DNA from: Blasia pusilla
Lineage: Eukaryota > Marchantiophyta > Marchantiopsida > Blasiales
DNA: 64,000 nt
Direction of reading: 5' to 3'
Assembly: GCA_050084515.1 (NCBI GenBank)
Contig: CM114274.1
Coordinates: forward strand, 8,680,001 to 8,744,000
Part shown: piece by piece, positions 53,873 through 64,000 of the stretch
How the letters are laid out: each line of letters starts with the position of its first letter
Numbering within the stretch: the first letter of the stretch is position 1
Translations under genes and position numbers: made by a program
Notes under the pieces: model-generated
What the model was told of the DNA's origin: nothing
Database searches by the model: none
The model's input: only the letters and a program-made list of their open reading frames with translations

Positions 53873-56489
53873 ATGCAGGCAGTGGCAATGGGCAGCTGCT
53901 GCAGGCCGGTGCCTGTGGTCTCGTCGAATGGACGCGCTATGACTACGGGAGTCCCTTCGTGTTTCTTCCTGCATTCTTCGGATTTGGTTTTCGGCGTCAG
54001 AAGGCGAGCGATTCCGAGGTCTTTCGTCGCCTGTTCCGTAGGAGCAAGAGACGACGTCGCCATGAGCTCCGCGCTGGTGCCAATTACGAGGGCTGAATTG
54101 AGACCCAAGTCAGGCGGAGGAAGCGCTAGAGAACAGCGACGAGGAGCTGGAGAAATTGGAAATAGTGATGAAGAAGCTGAGGAAGAAGGTGGAGTAGGAG
54201 TAGGAGTAGGCGTAGGAGTAAGGGGAGCGGATATGGAGGCTTCAAGCAGCTCCGCTGCAATTCCATTCACACTGTTCAGCGTCGCCCCCATGATCCTCTA
54301 CCCCGCCATAGCCGAGGGTGCAGGCTACTCACAAGCCAGCTACTACACCTCTCTGGGCCTTTTCGTGATTTCTGTTCCTGGCATTTGGTCTCTCATCAAA
54401 CGATCAACCAAATCCAAGGTGCGGACCAGAGAGCGGAGGCGATGTGCTCCACTTCAATGAGCTCCACATTCGGACGGTCCAGTAGAGTTTCGTTTGTCAA
54501 TTAAGTGGTCTCAAAAAGTTGGATAGTGTGTAGTTTGGGAGTGCATGTTCTAATCTGTCGAAATATCCTGCACAGATAGTAAAGAAAACGTTCGTGGTTC
54601 CAGGTCCCAGTGTCGACAAGGGGAAGCCTCCAGGCCAAATTGCGGGGGAAATCACTTCCTCGCTCACTAGGAACAACTTCAAAATTGCAGACAGAGGAGA
54701 GACTGTCACGTATGTCGCATTGCAAACCTTTTTCTCTCCCACTCATGGATGGAGTGAAAGTTTGAGAGTGGAGTGTCACCTTGCTTTAGGATGTGGGAAT
54801 GACTGAAGTCCACGGTGGTGTCATGGGGAGAGAGAGAGAAGAATGAGGAGCAGCTACGAGAATTTAGAGTTGGATTTGTTTGTGAATTGGTCTCATGTTT
54901 TCGCTGAGAAACGAGGAGCAGTTATGAGGGTTTGCTGTGGGATTTGTTTGTGGATTGGTCTCATGTTTCTGCGGAAGAACGTGCAATGCAGATGGCTTTT
55001 TCAGGAATTGAGCTCGTGTTTCCTCTCCACCCAACCATTTCAAAGGATTGTATCTTACAATCGAGTTTCTCCTGGAAACGACTTGGGCGTTGTGAATACT
55101 GGCCTACTGAATCGAAACGGGTCTGACTGATTGAGGAATGTGTTCGTTGGATTTGTGATGGCAGTTTCGAGGGCGTTATGAATCCCAGCAGAGGCCAGGC
55201 TGCATTTCTGTCCTTCTGCACTGCAGTGAGTCTTGCATGTGTTGCCCTGGTGCTCTCTATCACTGTTCCTGATGTGGGCGAGAATTGGTACTGGTTGACA
55301 CTTCTCAGCCCTCTTGCGTAAGTGAAAATCACTCCCATGCACTCTTGGACTCTTTGTCGTTGCGGGTTTAGCCGACAGGGTTTCTTTCTTTGCTTGGAGT
55401 TTCCTCCAAATTTCTTCTTCTCTGGTTTATTTCTTGTCCAACCTCTTGACCCTCTGAAAGTAGTACATGTCAGTTTCACGAATATCGACACTATGGAGTG
55501 CACTGTCCAGTGAAGGGAAGGGCGGCTCTCATGGCATGCCATTGCAACAAAATTGAATCCAAGAGAGAAAAGAGAGATTTTAGCTCTCCTTTGTGACTTC
55601 TCCTCCTCTCCCCAGCCAGTTATGGTTTTGATCAGTTCCTCGAGTCCTGCGCATCCCCATCATGGATGCTTTTTGTTCTTCTTTGCTGTAAGAAACAACC
55701 TTCTGAGCCCTACAAAGCAAAAGAGACTGAAGTAATACCCACAACCTAGCTCGTACTTTTTGCCATTTAATAGGGGAGGAGTTTTGTTATCTTGAGACTG
55801 GATGTCCAAGGCGTGCCCCAAAAAAAAAAACGGTGTATTTGACAACTCCAAGAGAACCAGTACTCTCTTGGAGAAGCTGCTTCTCTCTTTGTTGCCGTGT
55901 TGCTGTGGGTAACGTCAAATTTAGCTTGATCCTCATGGGCATCTGTAATATGTGGGCTACCTTTAGTTGTAGAGTTCGCATAGTGTAGAAGCTGAAGAGG
56001 GTAGTTCATCTATATGTAGAGTCTGTAGATGATGCAAATCATTTGTAAGTTTTCCCAAGAAGTCCTTGATCTGATGGATATCATTATGGGGCGCATGAAG
56101 TGGTAGGAGTGTTGCAGAGCTTATAAGGATTCATATCATATGTGGGATCCCTTAGAGTGCGATTTAAAATAGATAGATGTGTAGCAGTGCGGAGGGAATT
56201 GGCGTCACCCATTGGCGTGTGGATGGTAAAACTGGAGGGATTTCAGCTGTTATTCAGGATGGAAGACTAATGGATCCTTTGGTGTTTTCTTATATGATGC
56301 AGAGGAGCGTATTACTGGACCAGAGCATCACGCACAGAGCAGATTAAAGTGAAAATGGTTGTAGCAGATGATGAAACTTCCACTGATGTTATTCTTCAAG
56401 GTGACGACGAGCAGATTGATCGTCTTCGCCGAGAACTTGAGCTTATGGAGAAAGGCATGGTTTATGTGAAAGGGCTTCTTGAAAGGTGA
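53873..56489 (+). CDS. CCB1: Cofactor assembly of complex C subunit B, CCB1 homologue (chloroplast)
   Basis: Four exons join in frame: 53873-54418, 54576-54709, 55165-55317 and 56303-56489 (TGA), all with GT...AG introns, 339 residues. After a long N-terminal extension rich in Ser, Arg and Val/Gly, likely the chloroplast transit peptide, the protein follows plant CCB1: GYSQASYYTSLGLFVISVPG, then IVKKTFVV, FKIADRGETVTFEG, PSRGQAAFLSFC, TVPDVGENWYW and EKGMVYVKGLLER. Three hydrophobic segments (about residues 152-174, 236-256 and 265-281) are thylakoid-membrane candidates. CCB1 acts with CCB2-CCB4 in covalent attachment of heme c(i) to cytochrome b6. A (GGAGTA)-type tract at 54191-54220 encodes the Val-Gly run. 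The ATG at 53873 is the first in frame with a plausible transit peptide. Confidence 0.92.
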
Positions 56490-57532
56490 CTTTTTGTTTC
56501 ATATTTCCGAGGCCTGTGGAATTTTTCGTGTGCCATAGACATTAATCTCTTGATCCCGTGGTTGAAATCACTCCAAGTAGAGCACCTCCACTCTTAGAAG
56601 CAGAGGATCACCATGCCATCAACTCCAATGTGACTTGGGGCGAAGCTACCCGACAACTCATGCCTTCAAATACGCATTTAAAGCAACTGCCTTGTGAACC
56701 AGACTCTCCAATAACCGTGATTAGCACCCAGCTTTTTTAGTAAGAGGGTGATAGTCTCGAGAAAATTTCCTGTGACTTCAATTGGTGCATAGTCCAGACC
56801 AACCTTCAAATTTCTCTCTACTTAATATCTCCTTGGGGAAAATGGAGACCTCCATCTTCTTTCTAGGATGTAATGTTTCAGTTCATGGTGACGGACTCAA
56901 TAATAGGTTTGGGAAAGACAAGAATTCTGGTTGGATGTATGAAATCTCCTTGTGGTACTTTACAAACGATGTATCTTCTGTCTCCATGGTGCCCACGTCG
57001 TGCCGGTTTCTCAACGCTGGTCTTAGAAATAGACAATTGTCAGTCCCAGGCCCCGGCAGAACTGCCTGATATGGACTACCCCTACTTAATTACAGGTGGC
57101 TTTGGACTGCAAGTATATCTCTGGAAGAAATAGTACTGTTGTGGATATCAATCCATGCTGCCATTAGTAAGTAATTGATCATAGGACGTAAGAATGGCAA
57201 TTTGGAGACTGGATGTTGGGTGAATCTCAGTTTACACTGTTTGGCAACAGTTTCTCATGTGGAACTGGTCTGGTAGATGTCTGTCGAATGTAAGACAGGA
57301 ATCATGATGAAAATAGAAGGTGATTCCTTGGCGGTCATCTCCCCGAGCCTTGGTCGCTGTAGTTTAAGTTCAATGAGGGCATCCACTCCTTGCGGATTAC
57401 AGAGCTCACGCAGAATGAATTCAGAGGAAAACGGTTTTGGTTCGGGTCAATAACCAGGGGTTCTGATAGCGGATGATGGATAGATCTGTGCTCAGTCCAA
57501 AGTTTTGAAGAAGATAAATGCGGTGCTAGAAT
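56490..57532. other. Downstream region of CCB1
   Basis: Probably 3' untranslated and flanking sequence. Short plus-strand frames at 56558, 56782 and 56873 have no recognised motif. I see no further CCB1 exon; the conserved protein ends at the TGA at 56487-56489. Confidence 0.4.
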
Positions 57533-57551
57533 TGTGTGTGTGTGTGTGTGC
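57533..57551 (+). repeat. (GT)n microsatellite
   Basis: About nine GT repeats. Confidence 0.9.
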
Positions 57552-58198
57552 ATCATATGAAACTTGAGTTATTTAGTATATGTGTGCATTAAGTAGATGA
57601 ATTGCATGTGAACCTGCTCAGCAATTTCCAACATGGACATTTATGATCTAGCACTCTAGAGTTTTGTGATGCTCAAGTCTACTGGCTACAAGGTAGATAA
57701 AATGCGCGATAGAGTGCGGCCATGTTTGCTACCATGTTTCTGGTGATATGTTTCTTCTTCCAAGAGAAGCAACCAATGTCCATGTGCTTTTTCTCTCTCC
57801 TCTTGAAAGTGAAGGAAATTTCGAAGAATTCGATACGATTTGACTCTTTTTTCTCTCCTTCTCCAATAGTGATGAGGGGAATTTTGAAGAATTGGAGATT
57901 TGATCTCATGGAGGAGCTTCCTCATTTGCCAAAATTTGTTATTTTCATTTTCCTATAATCCGTGAGTTCTCCTTAAGGTGCTTTGGTGGGGCTTTAGGGT
58001 TTAGGGGGATGGGAAAAGTCCCCTAAACCCTCAAGCCCTAGCTCTAAATTATAAGATAAATCGTATGGATATGATGCCCTTTGGTTATTCTTTCTTCACA
58101 CATTAAAATTGCAAGATGGAAAGAATGAGAGAAAATCGAGGGTTCAATGACCTCTTTTGTGAATAATAAAGTCTCCAAAAAAAGCCCAAAGCCTATAT
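57552..58198. other. Gene-free stretch
   Basis: Overlapping short frames at 57679-57958 on both strands lack motifs. The direct doublet taaaccctcaagccctag and tttagggtttaggggg near 57990-58040 is only telomere-like by chance. No gene seen. Confidence 0.35.
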
Positions 58199-58453
58199 GA
58201 TACATCTCTGCAACCGTTTTCCAAAGGTCTCACAACAAATGACCAAGCCTTCTAGGAAAAGTAAGACTCCATGAATTGAAAAAACAGATGATAAAAGTAT
58301 TAATAGAATTTTCTGCTTTCTTTTTTTTCATAATTAAAAAAAACAAGAAAAAAAAGATGTTATTTTTTTTATAGGATACATCTTTGCAAACGTTTTCCAA
58401 AGGTCTCACAACAAATGACTATGTCTTCCAGGAAAAGTAAGACTCCATGAAGG
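58199..58453 (+). repeat. Direct repeat pair of about 75 bp
   Basis: 58199-58276 and 58376-58453 share gatacatct-tgcaa-cgttttccaaaggtctcacaacaaatgac and aggaaaagtaagactccatga. The spacer is A/T-rich. A second local duplication (gacatgtgcatt...tctcataattt) follows at about 58530-58640. Confidence 0.75.
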
Positions 58454-58640
58454 GTATAAGAAGATGAGTCAGAAAAGTAACAAGAGAATATGCCTTTTGG
58501 GTTAATTAGAGCCCCATTCCCACAAGAAGACATGTGCATTACACTTTGGGGTCTGTCTCATAATTTGCAATGAAGCGTACCCATTGGATGACATATGCAT
58601 TGAGCTTTTGGATTTTTCTCATAATTTGTGGTGAATGCAT

Positions 58641-59939
58641 GTCCATTGAGGTTTGAATTCTTTTGATTTGAATTTGATCTCCAAACTTGTAATTGGGAAA
58701 GAGGAGAAATATATGTGCTTGGGAAATAACAGATAGGAGAAAATGCCATGGAACAAACATAAAAAACAGAAAATCAAAACTTGGAGAAAGAAATGAATTT
58801 GCGTAGCAAAAGAAATAAAATAGAACGCATTCATATTGGAATGGAATAAACTTCGAAATAGACTCAAGTTGGAAAGAAGGAACATATTTTTAATCTAAAT
58901 ATAGTTAGAAAGAAAACTTGAAAGAGACTTGTAAAGTGAATAGGAAAATGGAATCATGAAATACTTTTTAGAATTATACTTCCTTTTCCAAGTACAAACA
59001 AAAATATAAAAAAAGAAGACGCATTGAATAAAACTAAAATTCTACAATCCAAAGAATAAAAATTTCATCTAAACTATTAAAACTAAAAAAGTATTAAGGG
59101 GAAATATCTTTCTTTGTCCTCCATAGGTGAAACCTTCCATACTAGAATGATATTCACCTGTTCTCATTTTAGGAATATGGATTTGTTGAGATATATAATG
59201 ATGTTTTACTGCGAAATATACAATCACAAAACCCTTGAAACATCGAGGGGACTCCTATAGATAAGAAAAGAAAATAGGTCACAAAATACAAGAAGGGGAC
59301 AAGAAAGTGCACTATAGCAATATATAAGAAATAGGTCACAAGAATACAAGAGGAGAACCAATAGAGGGGATAAAAATACATCCCAAATCAATATAGAATG
59401 GGGCTTCTAGAGTTTTGGATTTGTGGAATATAACACATCACTCTTAATACATGGCACGAGTAGCAACAAGATTTGGATAACATATTAAAGTGATGAGATG
59501 AAATTAATCATTATAATGCACATGAGGCCAAGTTGTAACGACTAAACTCTTGTCAGCAAAATTTCTTCAAAAAATCAACCATGATCAACTCTTTCCCCGC
59601 TGCCTTTAATTAAAATAGTTTTCATATCATCAAAATAAAATAAGTAAAATAAATCTCCAACAAAAATAAGAAGAGGAATGAACCTTGTTGAATGACATAG
59701 GCTACAAATCATCAAAATGAGATGTTATATATGTAGGTGCATAAAAAGTTGCTTCTAACATAGATCATAAAGGTAGAAATGGAGTTACTCATAAATTTGA
59801 ATACAAGTACTAAAGTAAAACACATACATGTATCATCAAAATGAAATGGCATAAGAGAATCACCCACAAAAATAGAAAGAAAGACCAATTGAGTGAAAAA
59901 ATACAAACAATTATAATAAGATAGATCTATAAGCGAATA
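58641..59939. other. AT-rich gene-free stretch
   Basis: Many A-rich runs; a short direct duplication ataggtcacaa-atacaagagg occurs near 59273 and 59331. No gene or element ends seen. Confidence 0.4.
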
Positions 59940-60240
59940 AAATAGGTCCCACAGACCAAGGTGGCACGGAAACGGAAATTCTGTCCATGGGACAAACATG
60001 CCCAACGGGTCCCTTGCCCGCACCTGAGTCCGCCAAGCCCGTAGTGTAGACTCGGGCTCGGCCAACCCACTCCCATGTTGTAGCCCGCATGAATTCTTTG
60101 CGTGGCCCGTCTTGCGGGCGACAAAATGGGTACTGTCTGGTCAAGCCCGGATCTACATTACGGGCTCAACGAGGTCAAGAGCGGGCCATTGGTACGTGAG
60201 CCCGCACGGAATTTGTCTGTGTTCAACCTTGCCAAAGATA
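59940..60240. repeat. GC-rich dispersed repeat, copy 1
   Basis: A GC-rich island in AT-rich surroundings with gggacaaacatgcccaac, gcccgcacctgagtc and gtagactcgggctcggcc. Parts recur around 62570-62790 and 62895-63345. It has internal inverted similarity (gcccgcac and gtgcgggc-like blocks). No coding motif. Confidence 0.5.
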
Positions 60241-60429
60241 GGGATAAAGATAAGAGGGAGGCAACGCTCAAAAAAATATTTTGTGTTCTTTAGCACCTTT
60301 TTTTTGGTTTTCTTTGGGTCTCTAGTCTTTTCCAAAGTTAAAAATTCCCTTGCTAACACGTGTCAGATCTGTCAGTTTTTCTGGGAGGCTTTTCAATATC
60401 TCTAGTAGGATTTGAACCTTAAAACCTCA

Positions 60430-60499
60430 CCTTTGTCTAAGAGGGTTTTAGCATCTCTTGCCTTGGGGGAAGAGGTGCTAAAACCCTCTTAGATAAAGG
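60430..60499. repeat. Inverted repeat with 30-bp arms
   Basis: Left arm 60430-60459 (cctttgtctaagagggtttt...) and right arm 60470-60499 match at 28 of 30 positions around a 10-base loop. Pairing continues outward with a small gap (aaaacct and aggtttta). It could be a short MITE or a small-RNA precursor. Confidence 0.75.
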
Positions 60500-62350
60500 T
60501 TTTACACTTTTATCATAGCACATCCTTTGGATCAAAGGTTAGTACCTTATTACTATAAACTAGAGGATTGAAATTTACAAGTAGAAAATTTTAACTCAAC
60601 AAGTAACTTGAAGTAAGGAACTTTATCAAAGGCTGATGTGCTATTGAGGAAGACTTTGTTGGTGTGCGAGCTTCAACCAACTTGCTAGAGAGGGTGCCTT
60701 TAGTGAATACAATTAGAGCTGTAGAGTTAAAAATTAGACAGTTGTGAATAACGCCTAGGGACTTTGTAGATGGAGTTCCCATTTAGGTGTGTGGAGAAGG
60801 GGACCCTTTGGGTGACACGTTTGAAGGGGACTATGATTGAAGTGTTCTTTTGTCATGTCGGATGTTTAGGAAGTGTTGACATATTTGAATAATTTTGTGT
60901 GCTAGGTTCTTCACAATAGATTGAGCAATTGCATATGCATAGGAGCTTAGGTACCTTAAGCGAGGATACATATGCTCAAAATGGTGAAGGATTGAGGGAG
61001 CGACATGAAAGCAACCTATGAATAAGACCGGGTGGAGATGGAAGGGTACACTTGGCAATGATGGGGGTGGTTCAAACTTTGAAACTCAATCTAAACCAAG
61101 TATGGGGGAAATTGACCAGTTGAGAGCTTATGCAGAGTTTTGAATGGAAATAGTGAAGGCAATCAAGGCTTGAGAAGTTGCCATATTTGGTTATTATTGA
61201 CCATTTTCTTCTATAAGTGTGGACATGTGGATTGGTTTTCTCAACCTTAAGGTTCTTCAATACATTGTTCATGGCACTTTGTGATTCATCCACTCTAATT
61301 ATACTTTTTTTCCCCTTACTGTATTTTGATGTTTGAAAAAATCCCCTACTAAGATAAAGATATTTGCTTCTCTTATTGCAAAACCTAAAAAAAAGTTACC
61401 TCCCAAAAAAGTGTGCATGTGAAAGAGATTGGAGCAAGGTTGGTTCCATCGTTCCATTCTACTATAGAGAGAATTGTTCCTTTGGCTCTAATCCTGAACC
61501 ACATCCTCACATGAGATATGATAAAGAAGACACGTATGATGAAGTAGAGGAAGTACATACCTCCTTTGTACTCCAAAGAATCCCTTTCCATCCATCTTGT
61601 GTTCTACATTATGATCCTATCTTCTTTGCTATATTTTTACTAGTCTTTGATGGCCCTACTAATGTTAAGGGTTGAGTATCTTAATTTTTCATATCCTAGC
61701 ATGCATACAACATGCTAGTAGACCAAGGGAGAGACACTTCTCCCTTTATGGCTAGAATGTGGGTTGGACCAAGATCTAAGGAGTTTTGAACTAAACGTTT
61801 TTGACAAACAACTAAACCTAATAAGGTCAAAAAAAGAAAATTGAAAAAACATGTAAGGAGAGGTGGTGGTTCACCACAACCCTAGCATAGTGAACTTTGG
61901 TCATCAAGTGGGATGAAGTGGAACCTTGCTTTAGGAGGGTTGTTTATGCCTACCCCTATGCCATGGATATATGGTTGAGAATGGTTCATCGCCTTACCCA
62001 ATGGAGGGCCAAAAACAATAGGTTGAGAGTAGTACATCATCACATGTAAAACCATACATATTTTTTGTTAGTAGATACCCTTCCCATGCTTCAAGTTTTA
62101 GATTGAGAGTTGAACTTAAATAGTTAGTTTGCATCTTCTATCACTTGTGATTCGACCATCCTTCCACCTTGGTTGGATGTATTATGTTGGCTTGAAGGGT
62201 AGAGCGATTGAGGAATTTACCCTGTATATTTTAGGGCCAATCTCACCCTTTTCTAGAGGTCTAAAGTTCTTCCTAGCGTAAGCCAGTCTTGTGCACCTTC
62301 TAGTAGACTAGTATGACCCTGAGTTGTACTGATGGAGTAACTCCCTTCGG
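60500..62350. other. Gene-free stretch
   Basis: Short frames (for example plus 61364-61675, 103 residues) have no motif I recognise. No element ends were found. Confidence 0.35.
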
Positions 62351-62351
62351 T

Positions 62352-62413
<62 letters not shown>
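62351..62413 (+). repeat. (TTTC)n microsatellite
   Basis: About sixteen copies of the tetranucleotide. The overlapping minus-strand frame with a Lys/Glu/Arg repeat is its artefact. Confidence 0.95.
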
Positions 62414-62414
<1 letters not shown>

Positions 62415-62569
62415 CTTTCCTTTGTGAGTCCCAAGAGCTATCCCAAGATTGCTATGTGGTCGAAATGCTACAAGTGCCCCACTTGCAACAAACTCACACT
62501 TTGCTACTCCAACACAATTTTGAAGGTTTTTTTTATTACCAAGGTTGCTCAAGAAAAAATTAAGTGTTC

Positions 62570-62790
62570 GCGAATATGTCCATGTCCGCCAACTTAAATT
62601 CGTCCCTAGGACGGACATGTCTGTGTGGACCCTAGTACCGGGGGTTGCACTTGAGTCTACCCTGCCTACAACGTAGACTAGGGCTCGGCCAGCCCACACC
62701 GTGTCTAGGAACCCGTCATCCATTCTTGCCACCCATTTTGTAGCCTGCATCCGTCCGCAGCTAGTCCACGTCCATTTCCGTGCAACCTTG
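62570..62790. repeat. GC-rich dispersed repeat, copy 2
   Basis: Contains cggacatgtctgtgtgg, gtagactagggctcggccagcccaca and cccattttgtagcctgcat, close to copy 1. Confidence 0.5.
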
Positions 62791-62894
62791 TTTATTACAC
62801 TTACATCATAGTCGCAAGATACATTATCCATGCAATCATGGATATAAAAAAATTATTTCAATGCTCATAAAACTTGAAATTTTTTGAAGCCTCA

Positions 62895-63345
62895 TGTGAG
62901 CAGGGTTGCACACAGATAAAGTCCGTATCCATAGGCATGTCCATGTTCGGCCTATGGACAGACATGTCCAGATGGGCCTAGGTACTTGCGGCCTGCACCC
63001 GAGCCCGCACGGAGCCCACAAGGTAGATCTGGGCTGAGCTGCGTGGTCCGGAGCCAAGGCCGGCTTGGCCCCCATTGGGCGGGCTCCCAGCTCGCCCCGA
63101 GCTTGCCTTGCGGATTCTGTGCGGACTCCTAGCCGCCACCAGCCTGCCTTGCGGATCCTGTGCGGATTCCTAGCCCGCCACCAGCCCACCATGTAGGCAT
63201 AAGCTTGCCCAATGGGAGCCAAGGCCGCCCTACGGGCCTTGTTGCGGGCCACGCAACAGGTATGGGCTCCATTTGTCCAGATCTACGCAGTGGGCTCCGC
63301 CCGGGCTCGGGTGCGGGAAGGGCATGTGTGCTTCCGTGCAACCTT
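62895..63345. repeat. GC-rich dispersed repeat, copy 3
   Basis: Contains gacagacatgtccagatgggcctag, gcacccgagcccgcacgg and gtagatctgggctgagc. An internal duplication cttgcggattctgtgcggactcctagccgcc / cttgcggatcctgtgcggattcctagcccgcc lies at 63107-63180. Confidence 0.5.
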
Positions 63346-64000
63346 GCATATGAGAGATAGAAGTTTAGACTATTAGAATGTGGTTTGATAAATAAAAAGG
63401 AAATCTCAAATTATGTGGATTATTTTGGAATGGGAAGAAATTTTTTAAAGAACTTTGGAATAATTAAATTTGCATGGTAATTATAATGGTATGTGAAGAA
63501 TATTTAATAAATTTTCTAAACTATAAAATTTTCAAATAGATGGGAAGGAATTTCTTGTATTAATAATTGACTAAAGCGAGATGTTTGACTTGATAGCCCT
63601 ATCAACATAAAAATCTTCCAAACCCAATAAATAATTGGAAAATTCCTCTAGAATTGGACGTGGTGAATACATTGGGATAAGAGCTCCAAATCTTGCCAAA
63701 CACAAGATTCAAAACCAACCAATAGGTTTCATTTTCTAAACCTTTAGTCAATTTTGTTATAAGTCCAAGGTTGTTATCAACTCATTATTAGTGCAAAGAC
63801 AAAAGAGAATGTAACTAGGCTAAAAGTAGATGAGACAATACACAAGTAAGAAAAAAGGGACTTAAAGGAGTTGAACAGAGTGGAGGCTATAATTAGCTTG
63901 GATTGAAAAAGAAAAGCCTTAAAGGATAACTCCCTTATGAATTAATTATATTAATACTATAATAAAAATTTCAACATCATAGAGAAATTTTCATATGTAT
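63346..64000. other. AT-rich gene-free stretch to the window end
   Basis: No open frame or element end of note. Confidence 0.4.

Noticed and set aside
53289-53888. 199-residue minus-strand frame before CCB1
   Set aside because: It is antisense to the GC-rich leader and first codons of CCB1, with no motif; the plus-strand gene explains the region.
57985-58040. Telomere-like repeat (ttagggttt forms)
   Set aside because: Only one or two copies on each strand; likely chance.
61364-61675. 103-residue plus-strand frame
   Set aside because: No motif, an unusual composition and a shared overlap with a minus-strand frame; not convincing as a gene.
62253-62831. 192-residue minus-strand frame with Lys/Glu/Arg repeats
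   Set aside because: It runs through the (TTTC)n microsatellite and a GC-rich repeat; no real motif.
1-64000. tRNA and rRNA genes
   Set aside because: I looked for typical tRNA arm sequences and rRNA signatures and saw none beyond the retrotransposon primer-binding site; a covariance-model search would be needed to exclude them.

Overview
The window reads as nuclear DNA of a green plant (streptophyte). The most reliable host gene, at 53.9-56.5 kb, is an intron-containing homologue of the chloroplast cytochrome b6f assembly factor CCB1. A second intron-containing host gene encodes a HAD-family phosphatase (19.0-22.2 kb). Most of the rest is repeat DNA of classes common in plants: Ty3/gypsy and Ty1/copia LTR elements, Helitrons and a Mutator-like element. 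I cannot name the species. Retroelements carrying a cytosine methyltransferase have been described from charophyte algae, so a charophyte or seed-free plant is plausible but unproven.

Layout. 0.5-10.5 kb: a decayed Ty3/gypsy element on the minus strand, GC-richer than its surroundings. Its order is gag with CCHC knuckle, protease, C5-cytosine methyltransferase, reverse transcriptase/RNase H, integrase, PHD finger. LTR-like repeats lie at its low-coordinate end, and a clean solo LTR (9100-10102, 5-bp target duplication) sits in its leader. 10.5-18.4 kb: dispersed repeats, an inverted pair of LTR-like units about 2.2 kb apart, and two short Helitron arrays. 19.0-22.2 kb: HAD phosphatase gene. 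22.2-27 kb: gene-poor, small Helitrons and an old LTR fragment. 27.2-38.9 kb: a Mutator-like region with two divergent decayed genes. The plus-strand gene is a MULE-type transposase ending in a SWIM zinc finger. The minus-strand gene ends in a degenerate beta-class (N4/N6) DNA-methyltransferase-like domain. Introns and the shared upstream region are full of a short palindrome (arm CAACCCGTCGG). 39.4-41.4 kb: small Helitrons. 41.4-45.2 kb: a Ty1/copia element with matching 436-bp LTRs and a perfect target duplication, but no integrase. 45.2-53.3 kb: a decayed Helitron coding for RepHel, with an array of short Helitron ends at its 3' side. 53.9-56.5 kb: CCB1. 57-64 kb: no recognisable gene, mostly AT-rich, with GC-rich dispersed repeats and simple repeats.

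Most noteworthy: two unrelated mobile elements in one window each carry a different class of DNA methyltransferase-like domain, a C5 DNMT3-like one in the gypsy element and a beta-class N4/N6-like one in the Mutator-like element. Within an intron of the latter, about a dozen small palindromes spaced about 60 bp apart are themselves arranged as the two arms of one inverted repeat of about 0.7 kb. All element genes seen here are interrupted by stops or frameshifts, so the window holds relics; active copies would have to lie elsewhere.
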